A DNA stretch of 64,000 bases from Sipunculus nudus (Eukaryota > Annelida > Sipuncula > Golfingiida > Sipunculidae). Numbering within the stretch: the first letter of the stretch is position 1; every line of letters begins with the position of its first letter. The position numbers were made by a program, and so were the translations under genes. Shown piece after piece: positions 48,749 through 61,005 of this stretch. Location: positions 7,082,339 to 7,146,338 of the forward strand of contig CM049316.1 in NCBI GenBank assembly GCA_026874595.1. Direction: 5' to 3'. Under the pieces are notes generated by a model that was not told the DNA's origin, searched no databases, and worked only from the letters and a program-made list of their open reading frames with translations.

Positions 48749-49065
48749 CATGACATACAATGCTACAGGTATAGCCCTGTGGTTTTGTATGATATAAAAA
48801 AAAATTGTCAACTACTTAACATTGTTTCACAGTTTACAGTATTTTTTAAATATAAGCAATTATTCAGTTGACCTTAAGGGGGCATTATTATAACTACAAA
48901 TCTGCGGGTTTTTTTCTCTGGTGTTTTCCTTATTATATTACCAAACCATGTATGATATTAAATTATTATCATGATGCTTTCATGTATAATCATCTAATGT
49001 ATGTGATTCATAAGAATAGATTGATAGATATAAATATGCATATATATATATGTGTGTATGCATAT

Positions 49066-51220
49066 GTCACAGGCCAGATCTAAATCCAGTATTGTTTAGA
49101 ACTGGTCTCAGCCAGATCTCAGTATGGATCTGGTCTGATCCAGTTCTAAACTTGACCAGGCAAGATTATGATTGGGACCTGGATTAGGCCAGAACAAAAT
49201 CAGTTGCTTCTCAATTTAGATCTAGTCTAAGCCAGTTCTAAACCGGACCAGGCCAGATTATGATTGAGATCTGGACTGCGCCAGATCAAAATTCAGCTTC
49301 TCAATTAAGATATAGTCTAGGCCAGTTCTAAACTGGACCAGGCCAGATTATGATTGGGATCTGGACTAAGCCAGATCAAAATTCAGCTTTTCAATTAAGA
49401 TATAGTCTAGGCCAGTTCTAAACTGGACCAGGCCAGATTATGATTGGGATCTGGACTAAGCCAGATCAAAATTCAGCTTCTCAATTAAGATATAGTCCAG
49501 GCCAGTTCTAAACTGGACCAGGCCAGATTATGATTGGGATCTGGACTAAGCCAGATCAAAATCAAGCATGTCAGGTTACATGAGAACATCAGAAGCATAT
49601 AGGGATATTAAATAACAATTACAAAGTAAATGAAAAAATTGTTTTATTTTAATCACAGATGCTGTCTTGTGCTTTAAAACGTGTGACTTAACAGTATCAT
49701 ATAGAAATCTTGGATTTATATTTTCAGGTATCATGAGAAAGTTAAATAAAGTACATGAGATTTATACAAATCAATTTAAATTGCAAGTCAATCGCTAATA
49801 TAAGACTAAATGCATGAGCTATGAATTAAAAATAAAAACTACCCACCATGTGAAATCTCTTTACATTGATATGTCCCCCACTGATGCATCCAGAAACAGA
49901 ACATCAGTTAACATTGATAAACAGCCAAAGAGCACATCATAGTTGGCAAATTTCTGTTTGCTAAAGAGTTTATGAGAAACAAACATCTGATCTACCAACG
50001 ATGTCGAGAGGAAAATAAGAGATAGAGACAGTTAGGTTCAGCCTGAATTGCATAGTAATCATTAGAAGTTGCTTTAAATGAACCACCAAATCCTTAAAAA
50101 ATATATTACATTTACATGTTAAAGTATATGCTCAAATCAAAATGATTATCTACATATTTAGAATGAAACAGATTTGTCAGATTTTCCTAAAAAAAAGGTT
50201 CAATACACAATCATCTTATCAAATATCTTTTCATCAGTGTAACATTAAGAGTATCACTTTAAGTTTTGGTTTATTCTACATATCCTTTTTAGACATTAAA
50301 CTCTGCCAGCTCATTTTGAGTAAATATAATCATCCAGCTGTACAGCAAGTGTTCCTCCCACAGTGATAAGAGGACTAAAAATAAGATATGCCTTGGAGTA
50401 AATAAAAACTTATTTTGACAGCAGGTCGCATTGCCTGGATGACACTTTGTTGAGCACTTTATTGCTCAGTGAGTGAACTTTGATCACTGGACTTGCAGTG
50501 TTTCTTCAAACATATGAGGAGCCAGCTAGACAAACACAAAACAAATCATTTGACACACCAAGGACCAAAGATGATATGGTTATCTTAAATCACGCAGCAG
50601 AAACAAACAGCAAAGAAAGTGTGCATTCAATTACGACTCAACAAGTTTGGTTAGTTAATGAGTAGCACAAAGAATACTTTGAAGGTTAAATTATTTAAGC
50701 TTACACTGGGCCAAAGTTATTAGATATAAAACTAAACAAATACTACTGTCTCATATGTTTCTTTACTAATAAAATGTGATAGTAAATTAATGATCAAGTA
50801 TGATATATCACAATAATAAAGCTTATATCTGAAGAAATATGAAAAAAATAATGTGTTAAAAAAACTAGATTGAAGAATCTCTCATACCACAATGCCAATA
50901 GGAAGTACTCAATATACCGACAAAATATGCTGTTAATATTTTTAAAATTATTAAAAAATATTAATATTAAAAAACAAACATAATCTGAAATTTTGAAATT
51001 CAACTCACAAAAACATGAAATATACTTCTTATATTACACGGAGAATATTTGAGTTCAATCTGGTAACAGATTTTATGTTGGAAGGATGAATTTTGATATG
51101 GCCTAGTCCAGATCCGAATCATAATCTGGCCTGGTACAGTTTAGAAATGGCCTAGACCAGATCCCAATCGAGATCTGGCCTAGGGCAGTTCTAAACTGAA
51201 CTGGATTTAGATCTGGCCTG

Positions 51221-51224
<4 letters not shown>
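49066..51224. mobile_element. Foldback transposon with perfect 24-bp TIR and 90-bp repeats
   Basis: Bases 49066-49089 (GTCACAGGCCAGATCTAAAT, CCAG) are the exact reverse complement of 51201-51224. Similarity between the inverted arms continues inward for over 100 bp on the right (51098-51224). The left arm is expanded to about 500 bp by about four copies of a 90-bp unit containing CCAGTTCTAAACTGG, GGCCAGATTATGATTGGGAT and CTGGACTAAGCCAGATC. The interior (about 49570-51095) is AT-rich and carries no recognisable transposase. No clear target-site duplication. It behaves as a non-autonomous foldback element. Confidence 0.88.
49220..49565. repeat. 90-bp tandem repeat in the left foldback arm
   Basis: About four copies of a 90-bp unit, starting at TCTAGGCCAGTTCTAAACTG. 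The last two copies are nearly identical while the first is more diverged, so expansion is recent relative to insertion. Each unit is made of self-complementary blocks (CCAGTTCTAAACTGG, CCAGATC/GATCTGG). Confidence 0.9.

Positions 51225-51254
<30 letters not shown>
51225..51254. repeat. (GT)n microsatellite
   Basis: GT dinucleotides directly abutting the right end of the foldback element; a TATATATGTGTGTATG tract abuts the left end, so the element sits in a dinucleotide repeat. Confidence 0.9.
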
Positions 51255-51260
<6 letters not shown>

Positions 51261-53880
51261 TTCTGATATTAAGTTGGCATATTTAAGTATTTCATATCTG
51301 TAATAAATTTGAACGTGTACTGAAGTAAAGTAAGAAAAACGGATACGCAATGGGAATAGGAGAGGCGTATACACACCTTATTGCTGTACATGGATGTTAA
51401 GGAACCCTTAACCTCATGCTGGTACATAATTTATAGTTAAAACAAATGTTTTGATTTCTTGTGGTACTCCTATTGCAGGACAATGGGGTGATTAGTGATT
51501 AAGTTTGTGACTTTAATGGACTTGATAAAAATGGCTGACAACTGTAAATACAAAATTTTTATAACCTTTTCAGTTTTGATCGTAAATCGCTATCCCCATC
51601 TTTTCAGAAGTATATCATTTTACAGTTTGTTAAGGTTGTACCAGCCACAAGAAAGCATTCACAACATTTGCTGTGAAGATGTTCCTGTCAAATGAATGAA
51701 TCAGAATGATTTTTTACTTATAAAGAAACTCGTGTGAATATATATGATTCAGTGGAATCACCTGATGTGCAATAAAACATTGATACCACAAGAACATGAC
51801 TGGTTCTTTGCAGACTATATCGGTGTAGACCATTTAATTTTTGTTTTAAGGAAATGTTTATCCAATAGTTTTGAAGTCCTGTGTGACTGCTCTAAGTGTG
51901 TTTAAAGATCCGGATCCAGTCAGATTTACCCTTTTTACAAAATCTCCAAACATGTAAAGATGTACCATTCATACTTTCAAACATATATTTCTGCTTTTTC
52001 GAATTGATGAATATCTTTACTTTTCACATATAAATTCAGTTATTTTCAATTTGTGAGGCTAAAGAACTAATAATGCTATAGATATGTTACCACCTAATAT
52101 ATGTCAAAGGACGATTAGTGTTTTTTCATGTTTTTTTACTTAATATAGATGACACTTAAACTAGTGAAATTAACCAGTCATTAAGGAAACGTGCCTGATG
52201 ATGAAGCCCACATGTCACGTGTTGATATTGTGTAATTAAGTTTAGGCTTTACCTGAGGGACCCTTTAATAAAGTGCGTTGACCCTTTTTGTCATGATCTC
52301 CCTTACCTCCAGCCTGTCCTTGGTACAACCAAAACCAATGTGCCATCCATGCTGCAAAATACTTAGGGATACCAAAATGGTACAAGGAATATATCAAGCG
52401 TAGTATTTTAAGTTTCTTTTTAGAAGAATGTGGTGTAGATATTATATAAAGAATGCAAACTAATAGTTGGAATCCAAATAAATTAAAAAAATTCTCATAG
52501 TTGCCAATAGTGCATCAACAGATGATATTAAGCTTTAATTATTTCAAATCTAATACAGCCATAGAGAAGGTAACTACAACAGCTATCAAATTGACTAATA
52601 CGAGGTAAAAATACATTTTACATAAAGGAAAACCTCTATTATCCAAGGTATATGGTCAAAGACCAATATTGCTAATTTTCGAGATCTAACTGATGGCACA
52701 AAATTTATTTAAAATATATATATATAGTTATAGAGACAAAGAAAAATAAAGAATTGAAAATTTTCGGTGTTAAAACATGTTACGCAAAACAAATATTTTA
52801 ATAATTTATTATGAACAACTGTGAAACTCCACTTTAATGCAGAGTAAAAACGTGTGTGTTCACGGGCAAAATGACTGTAACATTTAAAGAACAAGCACAA
52901 TGTTTCTGTGATAATTAATAGAGAATAAAGTCTCCAATACTACATAACACGTGGAAGGAAAAGCTATTGTTATACAACATAATCCCATGGGAACATATAT
53001 ACAACTTCAAGTAAAATCATTTCCATGTAAGAAAATTGCCAGAGCTAACTACATGTACCCTTGCCAAACGTTATTCCTTATAGCGAAAGATTGAAAAAAA
53101 GTGTGCAATTCGGTAAACCAATAGTCTTATTCGTAACAAATTAGATGACGTGTGCCTGGTTCTATTCTACTGTAAAGTAATTAAAGCACAAATTAGTGCA
53201 AACATAAATAAAATTAATATTTTATCAAATAACATTATTAAATAATTTATGAAAGACTTTTCGCCAGAGCATACAAACTTTTCTGAAAGTTGGATATGCA
53301 AACTTAGGCCCTAAACAAAAATTACGAAGACGCCTAAGTAGCTGCAGTTATCGACATCACAGAGAGAAACACGCAAGTTAAAACAAAACAGACGTAATCT
53401 ACAGACTAATATCCCTCAATATTCCCAGGTTCATTGCACAAGTGACTTTACATTTGTGAAAAATTATTGAAGGTGGCCCTGAATCCGGATCATGTACATG
53501 AACCGAACTGAAATCTAATCAATTCTTTATTAGTCCATTCTCGAAAAGTCCTGAAAATTGCATGAGATTCCCTTCAAGATTGCATGAGTTATGTTGAGAG
53601 GGTGCGAGGTGTCGGGTTGTTTGACTGATTATACTTGAACTTCTAACAAATTGGTCACGAATATGAAAGTTCTATTGAAGTTGGCTGTTAGCAAAGCCAT
53701 TTTGTGTACAGAGGCATAAACAAGGCCTGCAACCGTAGGCCTACATATTAAAATACAGCGGCATTGAATCCTTGATAATCTTAATTATGAACTGATACGG
53801 AAAGTCGACAACCGACTACCTATCAATCAGAGTGGGACAGGATGAGGGAGGCATGAATTGAATGGTAAGGGGAAATAGAG
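51255..53880. other. Unannotated AT-rich stretch
   Basis: No exon, RNA or clear repeat recognised. Confidence 0.5.
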
Positions 53881-53889
53881 CGTGATGAG

Positions 53890-54560
53890 TTCCATATTAG
53901 CATGTATGTGTGCCATGTAAACATGATTATAGGTGGCGCCACCTGTCATATAAACGTAAAGGTATCCAAGATGTATGTATGCATATTTATGGTGGATAAG
54001 TCAAACCACTGCTGAGGTATGAGTGATTTTCACCCTAGGCAGATAAACAGATGGACACCATGCAAAAATGCTTGTAGGTAGGCCCACAAAATTTGTATAA
54101 GCTCTAGAGCCACATAAAACCTATTTTCATGCACACTTTCAGTCCGATATGTAAAACCAGTCCTGAGATATTAACATTGATTTCTGCCATGTAAACATGT
54201 TTATAGGTGGCGCCACCTGCCATACCATCGACAAATCAATCCAAGATGTATACAAATGCAACATTTCAGGCGGATAAGGTAAACTATACTCCCGAGATAT
54301 ACGAGTGATCAAGACAGACGAACAAAGGACGCTGTGCAAACAGGTTGTAGATGGCAAAACCAGTTTAGTGTATGATATAACGTTATCAAAGATATAAGTA
54401 TGATATAAAGCTATCTCATGCAAAATTTCAAAATGTACACTTTCAGTTCGGTTAAACGAGTCCCAAGATATGTGGGTTTATGTTTGAAACAGACGCACAG
54501 ATGGACGCTGTGCAGAATGGAAAAGTCAGAGGTCAACCAAAATGAGGGCGCAGCGGTTCA
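53890..54560. repeat. Two-copy repeat carrying GGTGGCGCCACC
   Basis: Two direct copies, 274 bp apart, each have ATGTAAACATG-TTATAGGTGG, then CGCCACCTG, TCCAAGATGTAT, GGCGGATAA/GGTGGATAA and CAGATGGACAC/GACGCTGTGCA words. The palindrome GGTGGCGCCACC is at 53932-53943 and 54206-54217. Related wording (AGGTGCTGCCATCTATG, AGGTGGTGTCACCTATT) appears near 59517 and 59832, so this is a dispersed family. Confidence 0.7.
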
Positions 54561-55584
54561 CATGTGACCCGTACAATTCCGAGTTTCATGAAATTCTATT
54601 CAGAGGTTACGTACGGAAACTTAAGCGGCGGCGGCTCTGTTTTAGCGAATACAATATTATGAGGATGATATAACATTGTTATAGTGTTTTGATCGACTGG
54701 ATACACGACGTCCTGGTTCGCGTGTCTTTTATTAGGTCGCTGCAGCGTCGTGACGCAAACCTCAATAAAATGTACAAAAAAACATGAACAAGATTATAGC
54801 CGTCATAGAAAGTGCTACATACAGTATCACGACTGCTTATTATTTAGTGCAACGAGTCGTTTACGGTAATCTTGGCCGGATCTATAGCGAACGTGACTTT
54901 GATGCAGAAATCGTCTTTACTTTCGTGGTGAATAAACGTTATATATTATAACTTGGCGAACAAAAAAATACCCCAGAAGCTTTTTCTTTGCCCATTAAGC
55001 AACAACAGAGCCTTTTGGTGATTATGTAATTTAATATCCCATACAGACAATCGTTGTCATCATTTTGGTTAGTCGGTGATCTTCGTCCTTATTGAGTAGA
55101 CAATGTCACCAACAGGACATGGACCCATCCTTAAACTAGAAATATGCATTTTCATGAGGGCCATCCTATAATGTAGGATACTCCCCAAAACGGATTTGCA
55201 TGCATTCTTTTAAATGGCCCATATGTTAGGCCCATTCATGCAGTGGTTCCCCGCCCCCCCCCCCCCCCCCAAAATTAAAAACACTGTTGCATTCACTTAT
55301 TCGGCCCATATTTCAAGGTTTATCCGGACACAATAAAGCGACTGCACATTTTTTAATATTCCTGGAAGTCCTTAAAGGACCCGGATCATGGGGCGTAACC
55401 ACACAAACATCTTATCGATTTTAACCTAAGCCAAAATCGGAATCGCCCTGAAAATGTCATGAAATTCTGTTCATGATTGCAGTATGTTGTTTGTGAGCAA
55501 GCACTCAAACACACAAACCAAAACACACACAACCACGACAATAAACGAACACCCTCCTGGTAGGCAAAAATAAATAACCGCTTC
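54561..55584. other. Unannotated stretch with poly-C tract
   Basis: A C-run lies at about 55252-55270. No gene seen. Confidence 0.4.
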
Positions 55585-58080
55585 TCATATCGTGCTCAGA
55601 CTATAGAGCGCCCCCCCCACGTCTCTATATCGCCCCCCCCCCCCTCGTCTTTATATCGTGCTCAGACTATAGAGCGCCCCCCTCGTCATTATATCGTGCT
55701 CGGACTGTAGAGCGCCCCCCTCGTCTTTATATCGTGCTCAGACTGTAGAGCGCCCCCCTCGTCTTTATATCGTGCTCAGACTGTAGAGCGCCCCCCTCGT
55801 CTTTATATCGTGCTCGGACTGTAGAGCGCCCCCCCCCCCCCTCCCCCCCCCCTCGTCTTTATATCGTGCTTAGACTATAGAGCGCCCCCCTCGTCTTTAT
55901 ATCGTGCTCAGACTGTAGACCGCCCCCCTCGTCTTTATATCGTGCTCGGACTGTAGAGCGCCCTCCTCGTCTTTATATCGTGCTCGGACTGTAGAGCGCC
56001 CTCCTCGTCTTTATATCGTGCTCGGACTGTAGAGCGCCCCCCTCGTCTTTATATCGTGCTCGGACTGTAGAGCGCCCCCCTCGTCTTTATATCGTGCTCG
56101 GACTGTAGAGCGCCCTCCTCGTCTTTATATCGTGCTCGGACTGTAGAGCGCCCTCCTCGTCTTTATATCGTGCTCGGACTGTAGAGCGCCCCCCTCGTCT
56201 TTATATCGTGCTCGGACTGTAGAGCGCCCTCCTCGTCTTTATATCGTTCTCGGACTGTAAAGCGCCCTCCTCGTCTTTATATCGTGCTCGGACTGTAGAC
56301 CGCCCCCCTCGTCTTTATATCGTGCTCGGACTGTAGAGCGCCCCCCCCCCTCGTCTTTATATCGTGCTCGGACTGTAGAGCGCCCTCCTCGTCTTTATAT
56401 CGTTCTCGGACTGTAAAGCGCCCTCCTCGTCTTTATATCGTGCTCGGACTGTAGAGCGCCCCCCCCCCCCCTCGTCTTTATATCGTGCTCGGACTGTAGA
56501 GCGCCCTCCTCGTCTTTATATCGTTCTCGGACTGTAGAGCGCCCCCCCCCCCTCGTCTTTATATCGTGCTCGGACTGTAGAGCGCCCTCCTCGTCTTTAT
56601 ATCGTGCTCGGACTGTAGAGCGCCCCCCCCCCCTCGTCTTTATATCGTGCTCGGACTGTAGAGCGCCCCCCTCGTCTTTATATCGTGCTCGGACTGTAGA
56701 GCGCCCTCCTCGTCTTTATATCGTTCTCGGACTGTAAAGCGCCCTCCTCGTCTTTATATCGTGCTCGGACTGTAGACCGCCCCCCTCGTCTTTATATCGT
56801 GCTCGGACTGTAGAGCGCCCCCCCCCCCCCCCCTCGTCTTTATATCGTGCTCGGACTGTAGAGCGCCCTCCTCGTCTTTATATCGTTCTCGGACTGTAGA
56901 CCGCCCCCCTCGTCTTTATATCGTTCTCGGACTGTAAAGCGCCCTCCTCGTCTTTATATCGTTCTCGGACTGTAAAGCGCCCTCCTCGTCTTTATATCGT
57001 GCTCGGACTGTAGACCGCCCCCCTCGTCTTTATATCGTGCTCGGACTGTAGAGCGCCCCCCCCCCCCCCCCTCGTCTTTATATCGTGCTCGGACTGTAGA
57101 GCGCCCTCCTCGTCTTTATATCGTTCTCGGACTGTAAAGCGCCCTCCTCGTCTTTATATCGTGCTCGGACTGTAGAGCGCCCCCCTCGTCTTTATATCGT
57201 GCTCGGACTGTAGAGCGCCCTCCTCGTCTTTATATCGTGCTCGGACTGTAGAGCGCCCCCCTCGTCTTTATATCGTGCTCGGACTGTAGAGCGCCCTCCT
57301 CGTCTTTATATCGTTCTCGGACTGTAAAGCGCCCTCCTCGTCTTTATATCGTGCTCGGACTGTAGAGCGCCCCCCTCGTCTTTATATCGTGCTCGGACTG
57401 TAGAGCGCCCTCCTCGTCTTTATATCGTGCTCGGACTGTAGACCGCCCCCCTCGTCTTTATATCGTGCTCGGACTGTAGAGCGCCCCCCCCCCCCCCCTC
57501 GTCTTTATATCGTGCTCAGACTATATAGAGCGCCCCCTCGTCTTTATATCGTGCTCAGACTATAGAGCGTCCCCCTCGTCTTTATATCGTGCTCAGACTG
57601 TAGAGCGCCCTCCTCGTCTTTATATCGTGCTCGGACTATAGAGCGCCCTCCTCGTCTTTATATCGTGTTCGGACTATAGAGCGCCCTCCTCGTCTTTATA
57701 TCGTGTTCGGACTTTAGAGCGCCCTCCTCGTCTTTATATCGTGTTCGGACTTTAGAGCGCCCTCCTCGTCTTTATATGGTGCTCAGACTATAGAGCGCCC
57801 TCCTCGTCTTTATATGGTGCTCAGACTGTAGAGCGCCCTCCTCGTCTTTATATCGTGCTTGGACTATAGAGCGCCCTCCTCGTCTTTATATCGTGTTCGG
57901 ACTATAGAGCGCCCTCCTCGTCTTTATATGGTGCTCAGACTGTAGAGCGCCCTCCTCGTCTTTATATGGTGCTCAGACTGTAGAGCGCCCTCCTCATTCT
58001 TATATCGTGCTCAGACTATAGAGTGCCCTCCCCGTCTTTAGATGCATGGTACTCAGACTCTAGAGCGCCCTCTCCGTCTT
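55585..58080. repeat. 38-bp minisatellite, about 65 copies, with C-run variants
   Basis: Head-to-tail units, typified by TCGTCTTTATATCGTGCTCG then GACTGTAGAGCGCCCTCC. The end of the unit varies: CCCTCC, CCCCCC, or longer C-runs up to about 20 (for example near 55828-55852, 56817-56833, 57055-57071). Other variants are GTTCTC, GTAAAGCG and GTAGACCG. Variant strings recur in the same order, indicating multi-unit amplification. Units at both edges are more diverged (CAGACTATAG, GTGTTCGG, ATATGGTG). No coding function. Confidence 0.97.
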
Positions 58081-60536
58081 CCCCATGTCGTTTTTTGATT
58101 AAGGGCTGTTGTACGTGTTTGTTCCCTAATAAATATTTCACATGATAACCACTTTTCTTGACAACCTTTCCATGTTCATCTAACTCTGAGGAATAGCTGT
58201 TTAAATTTTCTCATACTTTTGAACTTGCGTGTATCATTGTAAATGGATATAAATGTCCACCTGTATATGATCTGTGGGTCAGTTTAAGACATTTACTATA
58301 ATACGCATTATTTGTATTAATGGATTCGACTAGCTCTCTGCGTGCATGTATGAATTTTCACATACACCCAGCATAGTCATACTGCCTGGTATATATGCTG
58401 CAGGACAAAAAGATTGTTGAGCGAAGATCTAAAATTACTACACGTACAGGGGCGTAATATACAGAATGATCCATCACCATGCATGTATTCCTTTGAAGGA
58501 GGGGGTTCTTCATATGGTTTTACGTGTATACCGGCATTTCTAAACGATACAAAACGAAAAGCCTAATTTTATTAACACTGCAATTCTAAATTTATATGGC
58601 CTGAGTCACGACGCCAAATTTATTACGTATAAAAAAAGTCCTCTGAGAATAAAGTGATCATGACTATGATGCCCACAGCTGCTCTCCCGTACACTGTGCC
58701 TGGTTCTTCTGACTTATTTTAATATTATCCCAAATACACGTATTGATTATTTTTGTTCATTTGAATATAACATTATTTTTATATAAAATTATATAAATTT
58801 GGTCTTTTATTATGATAATAATATTTGTATTATTTATATTTATATTTATTTAATTATAATACATATTTAACCAGGATAGCCTATTCAGCAAAAGCTGTTT
58901 TTCAATAGGGTCCTGGTCTAGATGATATCGATAAGTACACAGATAAAAAAGCAAATATGAAAGAACTGAAACTAAAATACATGCATACATAAAAAAACAG
59001 TTATACATTTATGGTTTAAAATGATCATAGAAAAAAGAAATTCTTAAATGATATACTTGAGGATGTCTTGATCATAAGGTTGACAATTTCGGCCAGTGAC
59101 TGATTCCCTCAGCTGCTCTTGTCTCCCAGGTATACGATATTAATGAAGCGAACTGTGCAGACAACTATACGAGACAGTGTATGTTACCAATACCAGGCAT
59201 GCATAATATACACGTTGTATAGCAGGAGTCATGTCAGAGAGTGAGCCCAGAGCTGTCCGCCTTCGGTTACGAAATCAGCAATCTTAACAACCCCTGCAGC
59301 TATCATCACGAAATTTTGCAGACATATTGCAAAAGAAATTGGTATGAAATTACCTTTTTTTCATGGCGTCTTTATTGAGGTTTATGTTATTCTGTAGCAC
59401 AATTTAGATGATTCAGAGTGGTCGCTTACGTTATATGGAATGCCTGTAACTTAATATAGGTATCTCAGGATGTACCGCCTTTATCAGCATAAAATTTCGT
59501 AGGACCAAGTAATCACAGGTGCTGCCATCTATGTTTTACGGGTAAAATGGTACTTTCACGTTTTTCATACAAGATCTTTAATATAAAACCTACATCTTTT
59601 CATACAATGATAAATGAATTCTTTCGAGAATCGGACATTAAATGAAAGTGAATTGAGTTGATGTATATTTTTAAGAGCTGCATTCAAACACCTTGTGCTA
59701 ATTTACATGTTTGCCAAAATCTGCACAAACGAATATGAATTTTAACGAATATTTAAGTAACAATGCAGCCAGCAATCCAAATCTAAATTGTATATCAATC
59801 ATGCGACTGGTAATTCTCAATGGAAATTTGTAGGTGGTGTCACCTATTATGACGTACATTCACGGAGGGAAAATTTATACTTTCCCTCTTTCCAATACGT
59901 CAGAAAACATTCAACCAATAGCTTTCATATTAAAGTAAACATATAATTATATGAGTGTAAAGATTGTTAAAATAATTTCAAATTGCAGTGTATATTGAAC
60001 TTTTATTTCCGTATATTCCATTTTTTTATTATATGTGCTTTTTCGCTCTTGTTGAACAGTTATGTCACGGTTAAGCGACGCGTATTTGTATGTCGTCATG
60101 CGGTCCGGTCGTTTGTATGAACGACACAAATCTTAGCTGTTAGTCATAGAACGTTCTTGGTTATAATCTGTACAGGTCCTGGCTAAATGGTCATGCAAAC
60201 CAGAAATAAAATCTCAGGTACCTGTGTTCTGCTGGCTGTTCAGTGAAAACACGATGTTCAGCACCTTAAAAGGCAGACTCTTCTGAGAGTTCGAGGCTGC
60301 TTTACAGAAATTTACAATAAGACATCTCAAGAAAAATATCATGTTTCATATACACACCAAAATACCTGCCGGCATGCAAAAATTGAACAAATAGTATGCG
60401 GTAACAAGAGCTGGAAGGTCATTCGTTCTACAACTGCCTGTTGGTCATGACCAGTGCTCATTCCTGGGTGGAGAGAGCACACCCGTCTGGCAAAGAATTT
60501 GGCCAATAGTCTGAGCGCGGTCAGAAGGCGGTCATA
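58081..60536. other. Unannotated stretch
   Basis: AT-rich around 58740-58870, followed by the hairpin at 58870-58917. Fragments of the GGTGG-CCACC family lie near 59290-59860. No exon recognised. Confidence 0.5.
58870..58917. repeat. Compact nested hairpin, repeat-derived
   Basis: Three nested perfect stems: ACCAGGA (58870-58876) with TCCTGGT (58911-58917), CCTATT (58880-58885) with AATAGG (58904-58909), and CAGC with GCTG closing an AAAA loop at 58890-58893. Preceded by a T/A-rich TTTAT tract. I recall similar ACCAGG...CCTGGT hairpins in dispersed repeats of other aquatic animals, but could not check. Confidence 0.7.
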
Positions 60537-60788
60537 ATGGGGCGCGTACTAACAAATTGCGGTTACAAGCCCCGCGCCCTAATCATTTCACCACCAAGCT
60601 TTGCACTTGTACGACCAACAGACCCAATACTGACCCACCTTCATCATAGAATACAATTTATAGAATTAGAAGATTTACAAAATATTATTCTTAAAGAAGA
60701 AAGAAGAAACTCACTATCGGAAAATTTGAAAGGACAAGCCACATGTAGGAGTACACGGACAGGAGACCATTCATCCCCTCAGGCATAA
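60537..60788 (+). CDS. Unrecognised 83-aa open frame, probably not a gene
   Basis: Starts MGRVLTNCGYKPRALIISPP and contains an acidic-basic stretch (IELEDLQNIILKEERRN). No domain recognised, no good donor or acceptor followed, and it ends next to a C-run. Listed because its upstream side is locally GC-richer than the flanks; most likely chance. Confidence 0.12.
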   Translation: MGRVLTNCGYKPRALIISPPSFALVRPTDPILTHLHHRIQFIELEDLQNIILKEERRNSLSENLKGQATCRSTRTGDHSSPQA

Positions 60789-61005
60789 CCCCCCCCCCCC
60801 CCTTTTAAGGACCAAACCCCAAACTCCAAGAGTGTCATAATTTCTTCACATATCCCACATGCAATGGATTATATATTGCAGTTTTATCAAAGTATTTTGT
60901 GCTCAGTTTTCAACAGTATATCCAAATTTATATTTTATTTTAAACATATGATTCTTCACATCCAGCAAACGTATTCCAATTCTCATTATAAATCATATAA
61001 GTACT

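Noticed and set aside
49570-51095. Possible transposase inside the foldback element
   Set aside because: Only short frames (up to about 74 aa) without transposase-like motifs are present.
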